Below are positions 1 through 7,201 of a stretch of 64,000 nt of DNA, one piece after another. The notes beneath the pieces were generated by a model that saw nothing but the letters and a program-made list of their open reading frames with translations, searched no databases and was not told the DNA's origin. The DNA is from WJMT01 sp964624145. GTDB taxonomy: Bacteria; Acidobacteriota; Aminicenantia; Aminicenantales; Aminicenantaceae. The stretch lies in NCBI GenBank assembly GCA_964624145.1, contig CAZUXT010000015.1, positions 4,128-68,127 on the forward strand. The letters are read 5' to 3'. Position 1 is the first letter of the stretch, and every line of letters begins with the position of its first letter. Made by a program: the position numbers and the translations under genes.

Positions 1-1306
1 TAGTGATAACAACAAGTCCAAAAAAGAGCTGCAGATTAGCGGCAGGATTTAAACTTAGCTGTCTTTCTACAAGGCGGTTAAAAACCGGTAGGATTATCAG
101 GACCAAAATGATAGATATCATCATGCTCAGAAGCCCCATAGCAACTGATTCTCCTAAAAATTGTTTCATGAGTTGGGCTCGCTTAGCGCCCACAACTTTT
201 CTCATTCCTACTTCCTTTCCGCGCTGTGTTGATCGTGCGGTCGCCAGATTCATGTAGTTTACGCATGCGATAAAAAGAATCAGAAATGCAATGGATGAAA
301 AAAGAAAGATATATTTCACATCATTGTTTGCCTCAATTTCTTGGCGAAGATGAGAATGAAGGTGGATTTTATTCAGGGGCTGTGCTGACCAGGTCGGTAT
401 ATCACGGCCTTCAACGACAGATTCTTTATATTTGAATTTTTTAATAAATGCAGGAAATTTGTTTTCCAGCGATTCTGGATGGACTCCCTCCTGCAATAGG
501 AAATAGGTATAAACATAATTCTTATACCAACTTGTCCTATCACTTTTTGTTATTTGAAAATAGCTTGTTAAGGGAAGGATAACATCCATTACAAAATGAG
601 AGTTGGGAGGCATATCATGAAAGACACCCGATACTCTATAATCATAACGACCTTGCCCAATGCTCAAGATTTTTTCCATTGGGTCTTTGTTCCCGAAATA
701 TTTCCTTGCTGTGCTTTCGGACAACAATATAGCAGAAGGATCAGTGAGTGATGTTTTTGGGTTTCCCTTTATAAAGGGGATAGTGAATATATCAAAGGTC
801 TCAGGATCGGCCCAATAGACTTTATCTTCAAGATAATTTTCTTCCCCGGGGGATACTAAAACATTTTGGCTCATTATGATTCGGGCAGCGGAGATAACCT
901 CAGGAAACTCCTCCATCAATGTCGGACCTAAAGGCGGAGGAGTTACGGCACGCCCTGGTCTTATAACTCTGTATATTCGATTGGAATTTTCGTGATATCT
1001 ATCAAAACTCAATTCATATTGAACGTATATGGCTATTAAAATAAAAGCCGCCAGACCAACTGCAAGGCCTGTTAAATTAATAAACGAAAAGCCTTTATGC
1101 CTTTGAATGCTTCTTAAGGCGATTTTTAGATAATTTTTAAGCATACTGATATCTCCTATAATGGATTTCGCAACTAGACCAGGTAGGGACCGAATGAACT
1201 GCCTCCAAAACCAGAAACGGGCGGCTTTTAGGCCTTTTGTACCGAGTATCTCCCCATATACGGATGATGTGTATTCCTTAAAACTCTCTTGCTCCTCCTG
1301 ATCCAT
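1..1306 (-). CDS. ABC transporter permease, MacB/FtsX type with prefix domain (partial, C-terminus off the left edge)
   Basis: About 435 residues are visible before the edge. The chain has a short prefix segment, then the hallmark start of this family, MLKNYLKIALRSIQRHKGFS, a first membrane helix (NLTGLAVGLAAFILIAIYV), a large periplasmic MacB-type domain, and further helices including the conserved KEVGMRKVVGAKRAQL stretch of FtsX domains. The gene probably encodes an inner-membrane permease that works with an ATPase encoded elsewhere. The first in-frame ATG is 1306 (MDQEEQESFK) and a second candidate is the MLKNYLK start at 1144. The true prefix may begin at 1364 (MSETLNRHQKKALN), but a run of five A at 1319-1323 shifts that segment out of frame. 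No PadR gene lies upstream. An ECF-type promoter is present at 1391-1417. Confidence 0.85.
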   Translation of the reverse strand, partial: MDQEEQESFKEYTSSVYGEILGTKGLKAARFWFWRQFIRSLPGLVAKSIIGDISMLKNYLKIALRSIQRHKGFSFINLTGLAVGLAAFILIAIYVQYELSFDRYHENSNRIYRVIRPGRAVTPPPLGPTLMEEFPEVISAARIIMSQNVLVSPGEENYLEDKVYWADPETFDIFTIPFIKGNPKTSLTDPSAILLSESTARKYFGNKDPMEKILSIGQGRYDYRVSGVFHDMPPNSHFVMDVILPLTSYFQITKSDRTSWYKNYVYTYFLLQEGVHPESLENKFPAFIKKFKYKESVVEGRDIPTWSAQPLNKIHLHSHLRQEIEANNDVKYIFLFSSIAFLILFIACVNYMNLATARSTQRGKEVGMRKVVGAKRAQLMKQFLGESVAMGLLSMMISIILVLIILPVFNRLVERQLSLNPAANLQLFFGLVVIT

Positions 1307-1390
1307 AAATCCCAGGAGAAAATTCAAGGCTTTCTTTTGGTGTCGGTTCAAAGTTTCACTCATATTATTAAAATATTTAATTATATATAT

Positions 1391-1417
1391 AGACTCTCGA
1401 AAAACAGAAAGGTTGCC
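1391..1417 (-). promoter_or_regulatory. ECF-sigma-type promoter of the left-edge permease
   Basis: On the minus strand the -35 is GGCAACCTTT (1417-1408). After AACC come 15 bases and then AGTCT (1395-1391). It matches the -35 of the other five promoters of this type in the window but has a spacer one base shorter and A for C at the start of the -10, so it may be weaker. The sequence between it and the coding region is very AT-rich, with a near-palindrome around AAATATTT. Confidence 0.55.
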
Positions 1418-1494
1418 ATTTTTTTGAAAATTAAAAAGAAAATAAGAAGATAGGGGAGAGTATCAGATAAAGATGAAGGCTGTTCCCGCTTTCT

Positions 1495-2700
1495 TCAGAC
1501 TAAAAATTCATTGGGGACGCTTCTGATCCTTATAATATCAAGGACTTTTTCTCTTATGTCAAAGCCCATGGTGCATTGAACCGGGCACTGTGAGCAATCG
1601 CTGCAGAGAATCTGAGAAATATCCAGATGTTCTATCGCTTCCTTTGCTTTTGCAGGTTTTTTATATCCGTATGCATACATATAACTTCTCATAACTGTGG
1701 GAATGTCAAAGTCTCCTTTGCATTGGGGAAGACATTTGCCGCAGTGCTGACAGAACAATCCTTCAGAAGAAATGTTTTTATCAAGTCTCAGGTCTTGTTT
1801 TTCTTTTGGGGTTAGTGGTAAATCCTCCATGACCGAAAGACCTTCCTGCATTTCGTCTAATGAAGCGAATTCAGGAACAGCGGCATGTACATTTTCATCC
1901 TGCAGGACCCATTTCAATGCGGCCTTCATATTGATCATTTCCTTTGTCTTTTGGTCCCAGTAAACTCCGGCTTGGGTTTTCATGGCAATAATACCGATTC
2001 CTGCTTTCGCGGCAGCAGAGATTTCTTTTTTTATTTCCTCCCGGTATATTTTTCGAAAATTGTAAGATGTCAAAACAACATCATAAAATTGACTTTCGAC
2101 AGAAGCATGAAGCACCTCAACTTCGTTCTGGTGAACGGTAAGCCCTATAAACCGAGTTTTACCGCTTTTTTCCAATGATTCCATAGCTTCCAAAAAGGGA
2201 GCATGAAAAACAGTCTCTCGTTCGGAAACTCCCATAAGGTAATATATATCTACATAATCCAGATTAAGCCGTTTAAGGCTTGCCTCAAATGAATGGATGA
2301 TCATTTCCTTGGTGTAGTGCTTTATCTGATCTTGGGGTCTTCTCCACATTGAAAATCCCGTTCCGATAATATAAGAATCACGGGGAATCCCCTTTAAAGC
2401 TTTCCCGATCATAGTTTCCTGATTTCCTCTCCCGTATTCAGGAGATGTGTTGATGTGGTTTATTCCTTTTTCAAAGCCTGAGGTAATAAGGCTGGGATGT
2501 TCCGGTCCTCCCAGGCCGACTATGGAAAGTTTGAGTCCTGTCCTGCCGAGCTTTCGATAGATGATTTTATCCTTTTTAAGGTTATTTCCAGAGCTGAGCT
2601 TTTTATTTGTGAACCTGGGTAAGAAGGCAGCCCCGGTGATTCCCATAATTCCGTTTTTTAAGAAATTCCTCCGGCTGCTGTGATAAATTTGTTTTTTCAT
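1495..2700 (-). CDS. Exported aldo/keto reductase-fold protein with a C-terminal two-cluster ferredoxin domain
   Basis: 401 residues. The N-terminus has a twin-arginine signal (SRRNFLK, residues 9-15, then a hydrophobic stretch), so the folded protein is probably exported by Tat. Residues 45-300 are an aldo/keto reductase barrel (LGRTGLKLSIVGLGG; DYVDIYYL). The C-terminus has two Cys clusters, CQHCGKCLPQC and CSDCSQCPVQC, expected to hold two 4Fe-4S clusters, as in the COG1453-type reductases. Of the usual Asp-Tyr-Lys-His tetrad only Tyr89 is clear. The Asp position reads Asn84, the Lys position Gly115 and the His position Met156. Classical NADPH aldehyde reduction is therefore doubtful and another redox role is likely. 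It starts 55 bases after the gene upstream and probably shares its transcript. Confidence 0.85.
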   Translation of the reverse strand: MKKQIYHSSRRNFLKNGIMGITGAAFLPRFTNKKLSSGNNLKKDKIIYRKLGRTGLKLSIVGLGGPEHPSLITSGFEKGINHINTSPEYGRGNQETMIGKALKGIPRDSYIIGTGFSMWRRPQDQIKHYTKEMIIHSFEASLKRLNLDYVDIYYLMGVSERETVFHAPFLEAMESLEKSGKTRFIGLTVHQNEVEVLHASVESQFYDVVLTSYNFRKIYREEIKKEISAAAKAGIGIIAMKTQAGVYWDQKTKEMINMKAALKWVLQDENVHAAVPEFASLDEMQEGLSVMEDLPLTPKEKQDLRLDKNISSEGLFCQHCGKCLPQCKGDFDIPTVMRSYMYAYGYKKPAKAKEAIEHLDISQILCSDCSQCPVQCTMGFDIREKVLDIIRIRSVPNEFLV

Positions 2701-2755
2701 GGCTGACTCCTCATGATCCTTTTAAACAATTCGTTTTTTCAGTTGTCAGTTCAGT

Positions 2756-3502
2756 TTATTTCTGCTTTTCCGCGGTCCAAATCCCTGTCTTTCCCATTTT
2801 TTCAATTTCAAACTTTCCTTTCATATGGGATCTATCCTTCACAGCGGCATCAATATCCATGACATAATCCTCATTTTCGAATGTTAAGGATATCTCAAGC
2901 ATGAGATTGTTTTCTTGGAAGCTTACAATTTTGACTTGATCATAAGGGGTTCCATATTGATCGGAGAAGGTTCCGAAAAGATTCCCTTCTTTTTCTTTAA
3001 GCACCAAAGTCAATATATTTTTTGATCCGGGATTATCTTTGTATGCAGCCGGGCCCTTCCAAACACCGACAATATCCTCTATCGTGAATTTCTTCAAAGT
3101 CTTGTTTTCGCCTTCTTCCTTCTTTATGAAAACACAGTCGCTGTAGCTGCCCAGAGATTCCCATTGGCCTTTCATCTCATTTTTTGTGATGGCCATTTTA
3201 AAAATCATTTGATGTTCGTCCGTAGAGGATTCAACCATTGCTTTAAAGGTCAGTGTGTTGTTTCCATGTTTTGGTTCCATTACATCACAATTGATATATC
3301 CCCAGTCGTCGGTTATCTTCCCTGATATGACTCCGTTTTCCTCTTTGAGCAGCAGAGTAAGCTCCATTTCAATATCTATCCCCCCTATGTATATGGTGCT
3401 TTCCCACGTCCCTGTCAGATCAATTTTTTCCTCAGATACTGCTGGAATGGAAACTAAAGTAAATAGGGCAAGAAACAGTACGGTGAATAGAGATTCCTTC
3501 AT
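2756..3502 (-). CDS. Secreted protein with two lipocalin-like beta-sandwich repeats
   Basis: 248 residues with a Sec signal peptide (MKESLFTVLFLALFTLVSIP). Two similar halves follow, about residues 28-130 and 140-245. Each opens with a G-x-W motif (LTGTWESTIY; VGVWKGPAAY), then a strand of the type LTLLLKEENGVISGKITD or LTLVLKEKEGNLFGTFSD. The same repeat forms the C-terminal domain of the Ntn hydrolase at 18619-20094. The function is unknown; the fold is probably a small beta-barrel that binds a ligand or packs against a partner in the periplasm. It is preceded by an ECF-type promoter with a palindrome and followed closely by the Fe-S aldo/keto reductase, suggesting a two-gene operon. Confidence 0.7.
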   Translation of the reverse strand: MKESLFTVLFLALFTLVSIPAVSEEKIDLTGTWESTIYIGGIDIEMELTLLLKEENGVISGKITDDWGYINCDVMEPKHGNNTLTFKAMVESSTDEHQMIFKMAITKNEMKGQWESLGSYSDCVFIKKEEGENKTLKKFTIEDIVGVWKGPAAYKDNPGSKNILTLVLKEKEGNLFGTFSDQYGTPYDQVKIVSFQENNLMLEISLTFENEDYVMDIDAAVKDRSHMKGKFEIEKMGKTGIWTAEKQK

Positions 3503-3547
3503 TACTTCCTCCTTTTTTTAATTACAAGCCTGACAGCACACAAACCA

Positions 3548-3594
3548 AAATCAGTGATTTAATATAAGAGACGTATCCTATTGAAAAAAAGTTC
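3548..3594 (-). promoter_or_regulatory. ECF-sigma-type promoter plus operator-like palindrome for the beta-sandwich/aldo-keto reductase operon
   Basis: On the minus strand GGAACT (-35, AACT at 3593-3590) is followed by 16 bases and CGTCT (3573-3569). GGAAC is the classical ECF -35 core. Downstream of the -10 lies AAATCACTGATTT (3560-3548), a perfect 6-1-6 palindrome in the same relative place as the palindromes of the PadR promoters. The leader to the ATG at 3502 is about 65 bases. A second GGGGAACC copy at about 3610 has no matching -10. Confidence 0.65.
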
Positions 3595-3630
3595 CCCTCT
3601 TTTTAACAAAAGGTTCCCCTCCCTTTTTAT

Positions 3631-6264
3631 TCACTCGTAGCGGAGCGAATCCACCGGGTTGGCTGTGGCAGCTTTGATGGTCTGAAAGCTGACGGTCAGC
3701 AAAGCAATCATCAGTGTCAGAGCTCCTGCCAGAACAAATATCCACAAGCCGATGTTGATGCGATATGCAAAATTCTGCAGCCATTTGTTCATGAAATAAT
3801 AAGCAACAGGCCAGGCGATGCAGTTGGCTATCAGAATCCATTTTGTAAACTGCCTGGAGAGTAAGAGTGCGATTCCTCCCACCGATGCTCCGAGAACCTT
3901 GCGGATACCGATTTCCTTAGTCCGTGTTTCTGCCGCGAATGAAGCCAATCCCAACAGCCCCAGATAGGCTATGAATAATCCCAGGAAAGTAAAGATCCCG
4001 AATACATTCCCTATCTGCTCATCCTCCCGGTACTGACGGTTAAAGTCTGTATCCAGAAAAAAGTGCTCGAAAGGATGGCCCGGCCACAAAGATTTCCACT
4101 GAGACTTGACAAAATCCAGATTCTCATTCAAGTCAGTGATATTTATGGAGAGAGTGATGTACTTGAAAGTCGATGGCAAAAATTCCATGACCAAAGGTTC
4201 TACTTCAGATTGAAGACCACGATAATGAAAATTCTTAGTCACACCGATGATCGGATTCACCCGTCCTCCATACCCTGTTCTCACCCGCATTCCGAGCGCT
4301 TCCTTGGGATGGCTCCAGCCAAAGGCTTTAACTGCCTCCTCATTAATAAGAAAAGCTCCCATGAGGTCTGTCTTTATCTCTTTCTGAAAAGCTCGTCCAG
4401 CAACGATTTCGATTCCATAATCCAGGACAAAATCATCATCAAAATACATATGGAACATCGATTGATTTTTAGTGTCATCTTCCCCGACTAGACTAACAAA
4501 ATAGTTAGACACTCCTCGCCCCGGAACATTGGAGGATACCGTGACTCCGGTGACAGAAGAATGCCTGGAAAACATGTCTTTCACCGATGCGAAATTTTCT
4601 TGGATGTCAATCCCCCCTCTGAGAGGGAGAATGAGTTTCTGCTCTTTTTTGAATCCCAAGTACTGGTTTTTCATGAAGATGAACTGCTTGTACATTGTAA
4701 TAGTCCCGATAATCAGCATGACTGAAATCGCAAACTGGACGACCACAAGAACCGTCCGCAACGCTAAACTGCGAGAGCCAGTCCGCTGAATTCCCTTGAG
4801 TGTCACAACCGGTCTGAAAGCTGAAAGCACAAGCGCGGGATACAGGCCTGAGGCTATCCCCACGAGGAATGCACCGCCGATGAGGAAGAGCAGCACCCAA
4901 GGCATAAAAAGCGCATCAAAGTTCAGGGATATTCCTGCCAAATCTTTTAACAGGGGAACCGCAAACCTGGCAATGATCATTGCCAGGCCTAACGACAGAT
5001 ACGCCACCAGCAGCGACTCTCCCAAAAACTGGCCGATGAGCTGAAGCTTTTGAGCGCCCACAACCTTGCGCAAGCCGACTTCTTTAGCTCTGTTCGCGAC
5101 GCGTGCAGTGGAGAGATTCATGAAGTTCAGACAAGCAATGATGAGGATGAAAAGCCCCACAAAGGAAAAAATAGTGATATAAACAGGATTTCCCGGAGGC
5201 TCAATCTCATACTGGAGATGAGAGTGGAGGTGTATACTGGCTAGCGGCTGCAGGAAGTAATGATCAATCTCTCCCCAGCTCTTCAGCTGTTCTCCAATAT
5301 ATTTATAGTCAAGACGGCTGACTTGTTGGGAAAATTCCTGAACATTCACACCAGGCTTTAGCTTTAGATAGGTATAAAACATGGTCGAATGCCAGTTGGA
5401 CATCTCATTCCAGTCTTTGAGCGTCTCTAAAGAAGCGATCAGATCATACTTCAAATGCGTATTTTCCGGGCAATCCTTCACTACTCCTGTTATCTCGTAT
5501 TCCTGCTGATTGATCTCCAGAGTGTCTCCAAGGGGATTGGCATTGCCGAAATACTTAATCGCTATCCTCTGTGACACCACCAGCGTATTCGGCCGGGTCA
5601 AGGCTCTCTGCTGATTTCCCTGGATAAACTGAAAAGTCAAAACATCAAACAGTTCCTGGTCCGCATACATGAAACGGTCTTCATAAAAGAATGTGTCTTT
5701 CTTCCTAACCAACTGTGTGCCTGTAAAGGTAAATGCCCGGGCAACGTATTCCACCTGAGGATAATCGGATTTTAATGTTGGAGCCACTATGGGTGAAACT
5801 GGAACAAAAAAACGGTTTGCGGTTTGAGTGCGGCTTTCTAACACAATCCGATTTACCCTTTCGACATCCTTATGATACTTGTCATAGCTTAATTCATTCC
5901 GGATATAGAGGAAGATGAGGAGGCAGCAGGCTATGCCGATAGCGAATCCGGCAATGTTGATAAAAGAATATCCCTTGTGCCTTTTGATGTTTCTAAACGC
6001 CACTTTCAGATAATTTTTAAACATGACAAACCTCCAATGGATGGATTCTTTTATAAACGTGGGGACGGCTTTGATCACTTCCCATAAGAGCCATATTTTT
6101 GCCAGTGAAGCACCACGTTCCTGACATATTGACAAATAAATCTCTTCGATATCGCCTGCTCTTTCTTTATATGCTTCCTCATCGAGCACTAATTTAAAGA
6201 CTATGCTGGCGAATCGCGGAGGAGACTTGCTATTCTTGGCTATTTTTTTTCTTTTGAATTCCAT
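3631..6264 (-). CDS. ABC transporter permease, MacB/FtsX type with prefix domain
   Basis: About 877 residues. Residues 1-80 are the cytoplasmic prefix domain, ending in IHWRFVMFKNYLKVAFRN. Then come the first helix (INIAGFAIGIACCLLIFLYI), a periplasmic MacB-type domain, three helices with KEVGLRKVVGAQKLQL, a second periplasmic domain and three C-terminal helices around KEIGIRKVLGAS. The chain ends in the family tail NPVDSLRYE. No ATPase gene is adjacent, so it is an orphan permease of the ADOP kind; the substrate is unknown. I place the start at 6264 (MEFKRKK), preceded by AAGGAA, rather than at 6288. It overlaps the 3' end of the PadR gene by about 25 bases, so the two are translationally coupled. 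Confidence 0.9.
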   Translation of the reverse strand: MEFKRKKIAKNSKSPPRFASIVFKLVLDEEAYKERAGDIEEIYLSICQERGASLAKIWLLWEVIKAVPTFIKESIHWRFVMFKNYLKVAFRNIKRHKGYSFINIAGFAIGIACCLLIFLYIRNELSYDKYHKDVERVNRIVLESRTQTANRFFVPVSPIVAPTLKSDYPQVEYVARAFTFTGTQLVRKKDTFFYEDRFMYADQELFDVLTFQFIQGNQQRALTRPNTLVVSQRIAIKYFGNANPLGDTLEINQQEYEITGVVKDCPENTHLKYDLIASLETLKDWNEMSNWHSTMFYTYLKLKPGVNVQEFSQQVSRLDYKYIGEQLKSWGEIDHYFLQPLASIHLHSHLQYEIEPPGNPVYITIFSFVGLFILIIACLNFMNLSTARVANRAKEVGLRKVVGAQKLQLIGQFLGESLLVAYLSLGLAMIIARFAVPLLKDLAGISLNFDALFMPWVLLFLIGGAFLVGIASGLYPALVLSAFRPVVTLKGIQRTGSRSLALRTVLVVVQFAISVMLIIGTITMYKQFIFMKNQYLGFKKEQKLILPLRGGIDIQENFASVKDMFSRHSSVTGVTVSSNVPGRGVSNYFVSLVGEDDTKNQSMFHMYFDDDFVLDYGIEIVAGRAFQKEIKTDLMGAFLINEEAVKAFGWSHPKEALGMRVRTGYGGRVNPIIGVTKNFHYRGLQSEVEPLVMEFLPSTFKYITLSINITDLNENLDFVKSQWKSLWPGHPFEHFFLDTDFNRQYREDEQIGNVFGIFTFLGLFIAYLGLLGLASFAAETRTKEIGIRKVLGASVGGIALLLSRQFTKWILIANCIAWPVAYYFMNKWLQNFAYRINIGLWIFVLAGALTLMIALLTVSFQTIKAATANPVDSLRYE

Positions 6265-6575
6265 AAGATTTCCTTGGCACCGACCCATATTTTCTGGCGG
6301 GATTCATGAGTTTTGATAAGTATTTGTCTTCCTTCTGATGTAACTTCATAGAAATATTTACTCTTGCCTCCTCGTTTTGATGAAGGCTCTCCCTTTGTTC
6401 TTTTTACCAACCCTCTTCTTTTCAGGTTTTCAAGAGGGGGATAAATAGAGGCGAAAGACCACTTTTCATTTGCATCTTTAAGGATTTGTTCTCTGATACT
6501 TACACCATAAGCCTCATCCTCAAGCTTGAGGATGCTGAGCAGTATGATTTCTTCAGTACGTGATAAGAGTTTCAT
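6240..6575 (-). CDS. PadR-family transcriptional regulator
   Basis: 111 residues. It is a winged-helix protein of the short PadR type: LLSRTEEIILLSILKLEDEA, then YGVSIREQIL, a recognition region (WSFASIYPPLENLKRRGLVK) and the wing GGKSKYFYEVTSEGRQ. It probably binds a palindrome as a dimer and represses its own promoter. Translation starts at the ATG of 6575 behind GAGGA. The gene is the first of an operon with the orphan permease, which it overlaps. Its candidate operator is the palindrome at 6592-6612, directly upstream. Confidence 0.92.
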   Translation of the reverse strand: MKLLSRTEEIILLSILKLEDEAYGVSIREQILKDANEKWSFASIYPPLENLKRRGLVKRTKGEPSSKRGGKSKYFYEVTSEGRQILIKTHESRQKIWVGAKEILWNSKEKK

Positions 6576-6591
6576 GTTTTCCTCATTATAT

Positions 6592-6647
6592 AAATATCAA
6601 AATACGATATTTATAATAACAGACGTTCAAACAAACAGAAAGGTTGG
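6592..6647 (-). promoter_or_regulatory. ECF-sigma-type promoter and PadR operator (minus-strand PadR-permease operon)
   Basis: The -35 is CCAACCTTT (AACC at 6645-6642), followed by exactly 16 bases and CGTCT (6625-6621). Downstream, arms AAATATC (6592-6598) and GATATTT (6606-6612) form a perfect 7-base inverted repeat with a 7-base centre. The palindrome sits between the -10 and the PadR start codon, where a bound repressor would block transcription. Confidence 0.7.
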
Positions 6648-6687
6648 AAAAATTATTGTTACTACAGTTAGAAGCAAATCAGCTTGT

Positions 6688-6711
6688 CTGGATAATTCAT
6701 AAATTATCCAG
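6688..6711. terminator. Strong hairpin between divergent PadR operons
   Basis: CTGGATAATT (6688-6697) and AATTATCCAG (6702-6711) form a perfect 10-bp stem with a CATA loop. No long T-run follows on either strand. It may be the old terminator of the permease relic beside it or a bidirectional insulator. Apart from the hairpin, the two promoters and the relic, the 299 bases between the PadR genes at 6575 and 6875 hold nothing else that I recognise. Confidence 0.45.
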
Positions 6712-6722
6712 GCTCCTTTGAA

Positions 6723-6761
6723 TTATTCATACCTGAGCGAATCCACAGGGTTGGCTGTGGT
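6723..6761 (-). pseudogene. 3' end of a lost permease gene
   Basis: Read on the minus strand this stretch encodes TTANPVDSLRYE followed by a stop, the exact C-terminal tail shared by the permeases of this window. Upstream of it the reading frame closes at once. It is a fragment of a former permease gene, with the rest deleted, lying between two divergent PadR-permease operons. Confidence 0.7.
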
Positions 6762-6787
6762 TTAAAGAGATCTGAATAAAAAAAATA

Positions 6788-6843
6788 GCAACCTTTTTAA
6801 TCGAATTGACGTTTTTATTATAAAGTCGTACGATATTATCGTA
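6788..6843 (+). promoter_or_regulatory. ECF-sigma-type promoter and PadR operator (plus-strand operon at 6875)
   Basis: The -35 is GCAACCTTT (AACC at 6789-6792), then 16 bases and CGTTTT (6809-6814), a weaker form of the CGTCT -10. GTACGATATTATCGTAC (6827-6843) is a perfect 8-1-8 palindrome 12 bases downstream of the -10, and is the likely binding site of the PadR protein encoded next. Confidence 0.7.
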
Positions 6844-6874
6844 CTGAAAGTAAAATAAATTAAGGAGATGTGAA

Positions 6875-7192
6875 TTGAAATTTCTATCCATCAATGAACA
6901 GATTTTTCTCATAGCCATATGGTGGCTCAAAGATGAGGCTTATGGAGTCAAAATCAGAGAAAAAATCAAACAGATGACAGGCAGGGCCTATACCTTCGGC
7001 ACTCTGTACAACACCCTGGATAACCTGGCAAAAAAAGGGTATTTGACTTCCCGGCCGGTTCAAATCCTTAATCAGGCGGGAGGAAACAGAAGGGTCTACT
7101 ACACGCTCACCAAAGCCGGCCTTGAATCTCTGAATGAAGCCCGGAAACTCCAGAAAGCCATCTGGAAAGATATGGAAGAATTTGCTTTCTGA
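6875..7192 (+). CDS. PadR-family transcriptional regulator (TTG start)
   Basis: 105 residues. It is a short PadR winged helix: FLSINEQIFLIAIWWLKDEA, YGVKIREKI, GTLYNTLDNLAKKGYL and the wing GGNRRVYYTLTKAGLE. The start is TTG at 6875, seven bases behind AAGGAG; the ATG at 6868 is followed directly by a stop codon, so TTG is the only sensible start. The weak start may keep repressor levels low. The gene is followed after nine bases by the orphan permease. Its target is probably the 8-1-8 palindrome at 6827-6843. Confidence 0.9.
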   Translation: MKFLSINEQIFLIAIWWLKDEAYGVKIREKIKQMTGRAYTFGTLYNTLDNLAKKGYLTSRPVQILNQAGGNRRVYYTLTKAGLESLNEARKLQKAIWKDMEEFAF

Positions 7193-7201
7193 GAAAAGAA
7201 A

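Noticed and set aside
3600..3620. Second ECF-like -35 (GGGGAACC) upstream of the promoter at 3569-3594
   Set aside because: No CGTCT-type -10 occurs at the right distance; it looks like a local repeat.
6727..6930. Minus-strand frame over the promoter of the PadR gene at 6875
   Set aside because: The composition is not protein-like, and the frame crosses the ECF-type promoter, the palindrome and the start of the PadR gene.
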